Assembly (NCBI GenBank): GCA_930367215.1
Contig: OV884059.1
Span: 16,516,945 to 16,580,944, forward strand
Origin: Pollenia angustigena
Lineage: Eukaryota > Arthropoda > Insecta > Diptera > Polleniidae
Reading direction: 5' to 3'
DNA length: 64,000 nt
Shown here one piece after another: positions 13,801-25,800 of this stretch (position 1 is its first letter; every line of letters starts with the position of its first letter). Position numbers and translations under genes: made by a program. The notes under the pieces are model-generated. The model ran no database searches, had not been told where the DNA came from, and was given only the letters and a program-made list of their open reading frames with translations.

Positions 13801-16800
13801 ACGGGTAGCTGGTCGGTTCATTTTCGTCGGTCACGCAGTCAACAGATTTGTACGTATGCATTTGTCCTGCGACTTGACTTTGAATAATTAAGTTTAAGCT
13901 ATCGACGTCCTTATTTTTCGCTGCTAGTATTGCCCGTTCACGAATCCAATCGAGATTTTTGTAATTTTGTGCAATGCCAGGGAACACTTTGCGGATGAGT
14001 TCCTCCTTGGACGATGTGAATTCACAAAAATTTTCGGGGAACGATATCAATCCATTCGAAAGATCAACAGGAATTTGGCCGTTGCCAAGCTCCAGCAGTT
14101 GTCCCGAGAATTTAGCCGCCGATGGGTCGTTCTGCAACGCGACTCTCATGTTTGTGGTCAATTGAAACTTCTGGACATGCCTCCATAAAGACGACGATTA
14201 CAGGCACACGTTAAGTTCATCCGCAGCAGAAGATTTGGGGATGACAGAAAGTGTTTGACGAAAATCTCCGGAGAGCAATATCAAAGCCCTTAAGTATTAA
14301 AAACCCTATATTTTGGTTTTGTATAATTTTATACTTAATTATTTTTTTATGTTTTAATAGAATAATTAATCCGTGTTGATAAAAAAACGATTTTTTGACG
14401 GGTTTTTCAGAACAAATGACGATTATGACGATTTCAAATTTTGACGATAATTCGAAAAAACATCTAAAATCACTGCTTATGTGTGAGAGAGAAAGAGAAC
14501 ATCCTGCTATTCTCTCCCCTCTCACCAATAAACACTTTCTGAAAGAAAACTTTCATAGTGAGAACCCAGACTTAATACGACAAAAAATGGTATATCGGAA
14601 AGGTTATGGAAATCGAAAACGCAAAACGCCAGAATTCGGAAGTTCTTTTTAATACAATTTTAATAAAATTTTTATAATTTTTGTTATAAATTCTGTTTAT
14701 AATATTCGTCATAAAATTCTTTTTTTACAGAAATCTTATTAAGAAATGACGTTTAAATTTTAATTTTGCGTTTTCGATTTCCAGAAAACCCCGGGTAGCT
14801 TCTACAAAAAAATTCTACGAACTTAATTTTTATTTCTATTAAAAGGTGATTAAGATGTTATTGAATACTACAAAAATTATTCCATATATACACTAGTGTG
14901 TGCCAAAAAAAAAAAAAAAAATACTATTTTAAGCCCCACCTTTTTTTTGAAAGCTTATAGGGTAAAAAAGTATTTTTGTAATTTTTTTCAGATTTTTCGG
15001 AAGAGGTTTAGAGGTTGCTAAAGTCGAATTTAACCCAAAAATCGGGGTTTCTCGACTTTTTTGGAATTTTGCTCATTACTCATTAATTTTTTTAAAGAAA
15101 TCTTCTCAAACTTTACTTCTCTGTGCAGATATTATAAGTTCAGTTATTATTTTGCTCATTTGGGTGCCCTTAATGACATTTTTTTTTGTAAATTTAGCAT
15201 AAATTTGAAAAATGATGCTTTGTAACTTTTAAAATAAATTTATATCAAAGTTGAAAAAACTAATGATTCAGTCTAAAAGGTTGATAAATAGTTGAATTTG
15301 CTCTTACCGTTCCAAAGTTATACCTTTTTTAAGTTTTTTACTTATTTTGTAAAATTAAAAATATTGTAATGCGTTTGCCAGTTATGCATCGGATTGGTTT
15401 TAATGTTAGATATTTAAATTTTAGGTATCCTTTCAAAATATTTAATATGGGTGGTTTTTTGTTCTTTTGCACAGACTTCAGCAATGCGAGCCCAACAAAT
15501 CTAGGCAGCTTCCTTCTCATACCCAAAAAACATTCAAAAATGCTGGGGTACCTATAAAAATCGAAAAAAATTTTTTGGGACAATTTTGTAAACCAAGTTA
15601 AAAAAAGGTCTTTAAAATTTGCGTCACATGAATAGGACCAAACTTTAAAAAACAGTTTATGTACACTGAAAAATATTTCTTCACAGATCCAATGAAATTT
15701 ACATTAAAATTCAACCTATGTAACCTTTCATTGGATTAATGAAATGTTTCATAAAATCAATGCAAATTTTGCATTAGTTTAATGGCAAACCTTTATTTTA
15801 TCCATTTTTTCAATGAGGATTCATAAAATCAATGAAAATTTTGTAATTGATTTTATTAATCCTTCATTAATCCAATGTAAGGTTACATAGGTTGAATTTT
15901 AATGTAAATTTCATTGGATCTGTGAAGAAAATTTTTTCAGTGTGTTTGCAATAAAAATGTTTAATTAAAATAAATTTATTTACATTTATTGAAAATTTGC
16001 ACATTTTGGGTGTGTGTGAAACGGTAGCAAAGTTATATGGTGAAATGAAATTTGTTTGTGGTAGAAAATTTTCATATTTGTGCTGTGTGAAATTGTAACA
16101 TTTTTGACAACGTAAAATTTTGACAAAGAAAAAAACAATTACTAAAGTTTTGTGAAAATGAATAAATTGAACAAACGTTTACCAATAATTATTTCAATTC
16201 TGTTGGAAATGAGATCGTCCCAATTATTTGATGAATTCGTTCTGATTTATTAACAATTTTTACAAAAAGTGTGGGCAAAAAAGCTTTTACATATTTAAAT
16301 ACTTACATCTTGTATAATTCTTTTTAATATTTTTTGCCGCTGGTCCTGCTTTCATATTATTTTTTATTTTGTTTAAACAAATTTGATGAAAAAAAATAAT
16401 TTTGTGGTTGTCAAAAATTTCTACACTAATGTCAAAATTTATACTAGCCCCTAGGGCCAGTGAAATTTTATTCACCTCAATAGTGTCAAAATTTTACTTC
16501 CTGAGTACTTTGCTACCGTTTCACACACACCCTTTGAAGCCTTTTCAATTTTGACATATTGTTTCGTAAATTCGATTACGAATAGAATCATACAATGATT
16601 TAATGTAATCGAGCGAAATGGTCGGCAAAGCCGCTTTTATGCCTTCAATAAGTACTGCTTTCCAGAACCATAAACTTACGAGCTAGTTATCGACAAATAT
16701 TGGCATTAATGTTAAATTCCGGCGAGTAAGGGGGCCAATCGAGCACCCTAATATTTTGAACGCGTAGCCATGACTTAACCTCCCCACACCATAACCACTA

Positions 16801-19800
16801 CCACTTTGTTATGCAAACGATACATTTTATGCTCCTCTATTAGGTCGTGAAAATAATAATTGAAGTCATGAATATTATTTTTGTCAAGCTAATAGGGCCT
16901 AAATTTCTTCAATGTAAATAAAATTCAATTTTTAATTACAATAAGTCATCAGGGCCTTCTAAGAGGGGGTTTTTTACTTAGAGCTTAAACCAGGATCAAT
17001 AGTAAGATTTGTTAATCTTATAATAAAATTAATCTAGCCTTAATCCTCTGTGGCGTTTTTGAGTGAAAGATTAAAGCTTTTAGCATTGCCATATGAATTG
17101 ACAATACTTTTATGTATAAGTATGGCAGTTTTAAACAAATACCAAAAATTGTCATCAAATTACTGTTCTAACGTGAAAAAGAAAAGGCGAGAATTTTGTA
17201 TTGTGTTATATAATATTATATGTTTATAAATATATATTTATTCTTATTGGAGCTTTATTTTATAATTACTTTTAATTATTTAAGCTTGAGGGTGGAATAT
17301 TTAATAAAACTTTAAATAAAAAAAAAAAAAAATATATTTCCTTTATAAGCTGTTCGTACTTTTGAAAGTTCTGTCGCAAGTTTAAACCACCAACTTTGGG
17401 CGTTTAAACTTGGCAACAAAATGAAATAATCGACTACCCAAAAACGAATTTCAAAGATTAGTTCTAATTTAATCGCTGATCTTTATGTCAAAAACTGGCT
17501 CTTAAAGTGTTTTCATCTGAAAACAACGACACGGTGCCACTCGTTATTCCACGTCATGTGAGTTCGACAAAAACCCAAGCCCATATTTTTTCGAGCATCG
17601 TTAAGGCTTTTTTCTTAAGTTTTAATTACTTTAGATGTTTAGATCAGGTTTTATAAATAAGTATTAATTCGCGCAGTATAAACGTCTCGAATAAAAAAAA
17701 TCCCGGAAATTCCCGCAATTTCCCAAGAATTTTTCTCGAAAAATGTGTGGGATCTGGGGATTTTTGTCCCGGGAAGTCCCGTTTGAAAAACATAAGTATA
17801 GTTACTAAAAATGTTAGATCTATTTGACCTATTGTAATAACCAAATAAATTATATAAAGAGAGAGAAGTTATGAGCAAAGTTTAAACATTTTAGCTTTTC
17901 CTTTTTAATTGTTTTAGTCAAAAATCCTTATAACGAAGAAGATACTTGTATGTGGAAAAGGTAATATAATTGGCCGATTTGACTTATTTCGTGGAAAATT
18001 TATAATTCTTTCCAGTTGAGATATTTGTTAATTAAAAATCGTTAAATTGAAAGTGCTTTCTGTGCTAATTATTTAGTTCGTAACTGTACATAACAAGCTA
18101 GGTCAAATAATAGATTGGTGCTTCGAAAAGTTGATTTCAACATAGTACACAGCAGTGTTGCCAATTTAGCCATTTTTCATCCGGTTTAGCCATTAAAAAT
18201 TGAGTTTAGCCATTAGCCATTTTTTTTAGCCATTTTTAAACTTGTTTAGCCATAAAATTTTTTTGCCGTTTTTCTTTTAAAAGAATAATTTTTATTTAAT
18301 TATAAAAAATATAAAAATAAAATAAACATTTTGTACAATTAAAACGCCTTTAATTTAAATCACAACTTTTACAAATGTTGAAATACGCTATATACTATGA
18401 CGCTGAAACATCTTTCACAATAAAGGAACAGTATTCCACTATTAAATTTATAAACTCGATCAACAAAAACATCACTGTTTCTTTCTGGTTGCAAGTATTT
18501 CAATAAAGGCAATTAGGCGGTAACAAAATTGTTTTAGAAATTTCAGAATTGCCTATTAAGTTGCTCTCACTTCCATGGTCTAATGCTGAAGTAGAGAGGG
18601 TGTTTAGCAAAGTAAACATCGTTAAAAGTAATTTGAGAAATAGGTTACATTAAGCAACCGTTAATTCGATTTTTTCAATTAGGTAAATATTTTTACCATA
18701 AAAATACAATATTTATGCCACCACCACAATAGTGGAGAAGGTACTATGCGTTTGTGCTGATGTCTGTAACACCTTAAAATATTGGTCCTTAGCCCACCTT
18801 TACGTATACCGATTGACTCAGAATCACTTTCTGAGTCGAATTAACGATGTTTGTCCGGCTGGCTGGCTGGCTGTCCATGTAAACCTTGTGCGCAAAGTAC
18901 AGGTCGCAATTTAGAGATTATTTGATCAAATTTGGTACAAAGGTTCTAATGTGGTGTAGGGTATCATAAAGTAGGGTTTAATAGACTATTCTTTCTTATT
19001 TGTTTTTTATTGTAGATCTGAACTCAAAAGGCTGGGTAAATGTTGTCGTGATTATGATTTAAAACTTATAATTATTTGAAACTCATGATTGAGTGATTCC
19101 TATGAGATGAACAATAACGACATCGAATATTTCGATGATTTAATTTTTTAATTTTAATTTACGTTTATTCTTATTTAACAAATTGATCTTAACTCACAAT
19201 TTCATCGAAAACAACTTTAAATTAATTACTTCTGTTTTGTTATTGAATTTTAATGTGTTTTTATTTTAAAAAGCTTTTAGCCATTTTTTAGCCAATTTTT
19301 AGCCATTTTTTAGCCATTTTTTCCGTAAATTTAGCCATTTTTGGTCACCAAGTTTTGGCAACACTGGTACACAGGGACAGACGGGCACCGTTTATATGCC
19401 CTACTCATAGGTACCTTAAATATAGCGAGCCCAAACCGGGAAAGTAGCGTAAGCGACCTCATTTTAAATTTTTTTTTTTTTTAATAAATGACTTTATTGG
19501 CAACATTTCCATCATCTCATTAAATGTCATGATCACATAATTCCCCGTCTACAACTGACATGATTTGCTGTTATAACATGATGTTATAAAAGCGTTGTTA
19601 AAACATTTGCATTAACAACCGTGTTATAACATGAGAAAACTTCTAACAAGATGAGTCTATACCTAACACTAACATCATATTAGTGTTAAAGTTAAGCATT
19701 TCATGTCAGTTGTAGACTGCATGTAAGGTACCGTTACGATTTTATAGCAAAAACAATTTTATCGTAAGCGACAAATTTCATACAATAATAAAATGTATAT

Positions 19801-22800
19801 GAAATAATTAGGGTTCTAAAATGCACGTTAAAGAAATTTCACACGAAATGACAATCTTATATACATACATACATACATATGCCCTTTCCACCAGCAGTGA
19901 TGGGTATTAAAACATAAAAAAAGTAAAACTACATCGTATTTTAATGGAACTCTTCATATATGACCTTTAATTCAGCATATAAAAACTTAAACGAATGATT
20001 GTTCTCGTACTGTATTAAATGCCTTCTATTCATTGAAAATCACTTTTATTTTCTCAACTGTGTGCATACAGAAAATGCGTGTAAATTTTGTTACGTTAAA
20101 ATCATAGATGTCAAAGTACTTAAATGGATTAACACTTCAACCATTCATCCCATCTTTGTAACAATAGAAATTGTGTACACTGAATATGTGTGTTGTTTAG
20201 TGTTAGTGAAGGATAATGAAGGAAGGAAGACGCATTAAGTTTTTTCTTGGGTTTATGAACTTTAACATAACAATTTCGTTTAATAGATAATAAATGTCCT
20301 TTGAAAAATTTATATTCTACTTATTTTTTCATATTAACAATTTCTAATAAAAATTTTACGAGTTGGAAAAATTTAATATTTTTGTTTATTATGCCAATAA
20401 TTTCTAAATCAGATTTAAGCAATACACAAATGCTGGCGTTAAATAACCGATGGTCACTTGAATCTTTAATCGAAATTTTCTCCGTTTTTGGCAACTTTGG
20501 TATTCTGTGCACATGTTCTGTAACTCCCGCGTTGAGAAACTTTTCGATTGAAATGTGAGAACTGAAACAAAAATACCATAAATTTAAACAAACACTAATC
20601 TCTTACTGTAACATTTTTGGTGTGTAATAGCTGTAACATAAGGAAATTACTCGCCAAAAATGTTACAGTAGCAGTTAAGTGAGAAAAACATGTTTGTTTA
20701 AATTAATGGTATTTTTGTTTAATTTCTCACATTTCAATCGAAAAGTTTCTCAAGGCGGGAGTTACAGAACATGGGCACAAAATACCAAAGTTGCCAAAAA
20801 CGGAGAAAATTTCGATCCGAATCGAAACGCAGAATAGGGGTGAATAAATAAGTTTAACCGGCTGCAGATTATAGTATGTGAAAGACACATGCGCAAACGT
20901 ATTGAAGAGTACCAATCGCTAGATTTGCTACAATTTTCTTTCGCATCGCAATAGAGAGTAGCCCCCCAGAATTGCAAATGGACGTAACTACATTTTTATT
21001 TTTTTTTACATGAGCATCAAACACTACTTCCTCTATCCTCCTTCCCATAACCTATTTTCCTAGTTCCAACACAACACAATGCAATGCATTACTAGGGGTC
21101 TTGCCCTGAGTGCTGCTGGACCTAACAGAAAAAAAAACAACTTTACAAAATCAATAGCAACAAGCTGTTCTCGGCGTTTGAAATTCTTAAACAAAATCGC
21201 CATTTTTGACCGCAGGGATCTAAACACATGCGTGCACATTAGGGTGTCCCAAAATTTTTTTTTTGTGATTTTCATAGGTGCTCAACTAAAATTTAAAAGC
21301 TTATAGGGTGAAGTATTTTTGATTTTTTTTTTTTAGAATTTTCGGAATAGGTTTAGAGGTCGCGCAAATGGAGTTTTCATAAAAAAACGGAGTTTTCGGC
21401 CATTTATTTAACTTTACTCATAACTTGGTTAATACCACGAGTTTCTTCACTTTTGAGGAAACAGTTTTAAAGAAAAGTATCCAAGCTTTATTCCTGTGTG
21501 AAAAAATTATAAGTTTTGGTGATAAGTGTACTCATTTAGATACCCTTAATTACAATTTTTCGTAATTTTTTAACAAATTCTGTAAATAACGGTTTATTAC
21601 TTTTCAAATTTATATGAAAACATTTTGGGACACCCTAGTGCACATGTAGTTTAATAAAAAAAACTAATAAAAATCAATCAAAAACACAATTTCGAATTTT
21701 TGTGTTGTTACGTCCGTTTGCATTTAAGGTAACGATATATAACTCATAGCTAACAAAATTTTTCTTTTAAAAATAGTCGGAACCTCAAACCAATAATGAG
21801 CTGACAATTGTAGTTTTTTACATTTTTGTGTAAAACTCTTAATAATCATATATCGTTAATGATTTGTTCTAGTTTTCAGCGTCGATAAAACTCCTAAGTC
21901 AATTTTACATTTTCTAAACTGAAAGAATAAACTCTTCCTAAATTTAAAGCCCTAATTATATAAAACGCAACGCCAAAGAATTAAGTGCATAATAAAACTT
22001 ACAAATGGCTTGGCAAAATTTTACGTTTGTACAAACATTTTATGTTGTTAGTTGGGGTGTTTGCTGTTTGGACAAACATTTGAAGCAATATTTGCAGAAA
22101 TATTAAAAATGTTTAATATTTGGCAGACATGTTGGATATTTGTCAAACTTTGTGTGGCGTCTAATGCTAAATGTATTCAATTGAATTAATTTTTTATATT
22201 AAACTAGCTGGCCGCCCCGGCTTCGCTCGGTAGCTGATTACTAATGATCAATGGAGCCGTTTCCTGATTTTAGGTAAATCGAAAAAAGTGGGCGGGGCAA
22301 TATTGGCTTTCCGTAAAAACCTAAGTTGGACCATGGCGATCGTTTTAAAGAAAAAATCGTCCAAATCGGTGAAATAAATAGCAAAAGTGGGCGTAAAAGT
22401 AGGCGTGGTAAAATTTTCTTTCGATGAAAACTTAAAACAGATTAATACGAACATTTGAAAAAAAATTAGTGAAATCGATGGAGCGGTTTTCTGATTTTAG
22501 GTTAATCGAAAAAAGTGGGCGTAAAAGTGAGTGGGGCAAAATGTTCTTTCCGTAAGAACCTAAGTTGGACCATGGTGATTATTTTAAAGAAAAAATCGTC
22601 CAAATCGGTCAAGTCGTTCTCAAGTTATGCGATCAGCAACAGACAACATTTCATTTTTATTATATAGATAAATTTTTTTTATAGTATTGCTTGCCACAAA
22701 ACAGCTCGTTGTTTAAAGGCCTGTTCGTCGATAGCGAATGAAGACTTCGTTCGCTTAAATAACATTTAAAGCACAAACAAATTAAAAAATATTGTTTTTG

Positions 22801-25800
22801 TTTTACATATAAGTTAAGCGAACGAAGTCTTCATTCGCTATCGACGAACAGGCCATAAATCACTTTTTACTTTAAATTTGTTGGCTTTATTTTATAATTT
22901 CTTCTCCGTTTTAAGCTAAAAGCAACAAAATTGCCGCAGCACTATTGGCATATTTGTGTTGTTTATTGGCAAACCCCAAACGGAAACAATGTGTGTGTTT
23001 GCCAAGCATTTTGTGTGGTTTATTATGCCCTTTACATTGAAAGCAAAAACAAAGTCCTAAATTTTTTGTAATTTTGTTGTTGCTTTCTACAAAAATGCAT
23101 GTACTGTTTTAAAAATTTCAACGCCACAAGTTGTAAGGCGTTTGCAATTTTAAAAGGCAATGTGAATTTATGCAGAAAGCAACAACAAAATTACAAAATA
23201 TTTATGACTTTGTTTTTGCTTTCAATGTAATTGAATTGGCATTGCGTTGCGTTTTACATACCCGCTTGACCTGAGATTCGAAAAAAGCGAACATTCATCA
23301 CTGCAAAGAATAAGCGAAACAAAAATGCTCGCTTAATGTTCGAAGTGAACGTTCGCATCAACGAAGTTTTTGCGAAGATTTGGCGAACTTAAATTTGAGT
23401 AATTTAATTTAAAACCGTTATCTTCACTTACTTCTCACCAAATCTTTATAAATGATATCGCGGTTTTATTTTTGAGAAAAAAAATCATTAAAAAAATGCT
23501 GATCGCAAAATATACATAAGTATGTATTATCAAAAATTACTTTTTGGGAATACAAAATTTTAATTTAAAAGATTTTGTTATTCGTGCTTAATTCCCAATT
23601 TTTATTCTTGATAAAAACACTGAAATTTATTGTTGATGGGATAAGCTATTCCTATGCGCATTTCACTGGTTGCTTAGGCCAGATCGTCAGCAAACTTCAT
23701 CCATAAAGATTTTAGAAAAAAATAGCTTAGTATGTAAAGTATTAAGGCTCAGTCAGCCGGGAGTAGCAGTAACGTTGCAAATCAGCTGTTTCATTTTGTT
23801 GTATGTAAAGCAATTAGAACGATTACAGTTAGCAGTAACATGTTACATCTCAATCTGTAAGAAATTGATTGGTCTTACTTTTTTACGGTAAGGTTACTGT
23901 TACTGTTACTCCCGGCTAACTGAGCCTTTAATTTAAAAATATTTTTAAGAATTATTTTTATTTAACTTGAAGTAAAAATTTTTTTTTTGTTTTTATAAAT
24001 AAATATTATATATGAATTATACATAAAAAATACAAAACGTTCTCTTTTTTTAGTGAAAAAAACACACACACAAAATTTAGAGAGAAAGATATAAAAGCTT
24101 TGCTAAAGAACTTTTACAAAACTATTAAAAACAAAGGCTTAGCGATATTTTAATCGAATAATTAAAACTGTTTTAAGTGAATATTTAGTGATGTCGTAAA
24201 AGTGGTTCGTTATAGACATCGCCAAAGGATCTCTATTAATATTTAAGCAAACCTTCGAGATCGAAAGATTTGCTGCCACAAACTGAGCGACGGGTGAACT
24301 CTATGGCAATATTGTTTTCGATTGCCGTGGTCAAGCGGGTAATAAGGGCCTAAGTTTTTTCTACTTACCTTAGTACGAGTCGTACTCAAAAATTTAAGTA
24401 CGGATAACACTTAAAGAACCAACCAATATTCGTGCATACGTGTGTGTTTGTAAAAGTTTGTTGCAAAACCAATAACAATACTACAAGAAGAAAAATATAG
24501 ATTACTAGCTGACCCGGTCCACGTTGCTGGCCCCAAGCAAACATTAGTGTTGTATTACCACACGATTTAAATTGAGCTTTTAACGAAATTTACGGCCTTT
24601 AAATAAAAATTCATGGAATACCTATCATAAAGTTTTTTTTACAGAATAACTTTCATATCGTTACTTTAATATAGAAAAGCCCTAACTAACATTTTCCTTA
24701 CTTTACAGGAGAAGGAAAAGACTTAATAAAAATTGTAGTATCGTAGCTGCGATTTTTTTTTAAACGCAGTTTTTTATTAAAATGTTTAGAGAGTTTAGTA
24801 AGTTTTTTCCTTCTCCTGTAAAGTAAGGAAAATGTTAGTTAGGGCTTTTCTATATTAAAGTAACGATATGTAGATAGAAATCATGTATTTAAGGCAAATT
24901 GGAAATTATATTTTTTTATTACTTCATCTTAAGGCCAGCCGATAGACAATAAGGGTCTTCATGATATTGCTTAAAATTACCATTTGTGCAAATGGGTAAA
25001 CTTGCGAGACTCGTTTCATGAAGATCCTTTTTAATTTTTGTGTATTTTTAAACAATTAATGTCATTTCAATCAGAAACGTCAATAAAAAATATATTAAAA
25101 AAAAAATAATTAAAAATATAATAAAAAACTTGAAATTTGTAAATTATCAATGAAATTTGTTTTTAAACATGCATAAAGAAAGCCAAAAGACTAATATGCT
25201 TATATTATATTACTGCGTAAGTTTACGAGTCAAAATTGTTGGGCAAATTTAAGCAGTTTGTGTAAATGAATTCTCATACAATTTTTGACAGTTCATTTAC
25301 GAGGGTGTAAGAATGCACAGTTTGCACAGTTTACGAGACTTATAAACGACTAGCTGACCCGGTCCGCGTTGCTGGCCCCAAGCAAACATTAGTGTTGTAT
25401 TACCAGACGATTTAAGTTGAGCTTTAAACGAAATTTACAGCCTTTAAAATTTTCCTTCCGTAAAAACCTAAATCGGTCAAGCCGTTCTTCAGTTATGCGC
25501 TTAATAGAAAAAGTGGGCGTAAAAGTAGGCGTGGTAAATTTTTCTTTCGATGAAAACTTAAAGTTGATTAATACGAACATTTGAAAGAAAAATTAGTCAA
25601 CTCGATGGAGCCGTTTTCTGATTTTAGGTAAATCGAAAAAAGTGGGCGTAAAAGTGGGCGGGGAAAATTTTTTCCGTAAAAACCTAAGGTGGACCATGGC
25701 GATCATTTTAAAGAAACAATCGTTCAAATCGGTCAAGCCGCTCTCAAGTTATGGTTTTTGCCACGCCCCTCCGCCCCCAGACCGAAAATCAAAAATCAGA

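Larger units (their letters stand above)
12972..14571. mobile_element. TIR element with TTA duplication enclosing a Helitron relic
   Basis: Ends GTCTGGGTTTACACTATGAA and TTCATAGTGAGAACCCAGAC are inverted repeats, bordered on both sides by TTA (12969-12971, 14572-14574), as in PIF/Harbinger-type insertions. Short TGACGATT repeats lie at 13018-13145 and 14394-14450. The middle is the Helitron piece at 13251-14290. Confidence 0.72.

Noticed and set aside
20301..20915. Two peptides on opposite strands ending FGNFGILC.CSVTPALRNF
   Set aside because: They are mirror translations of a MITE's inverted repeats, not genes.
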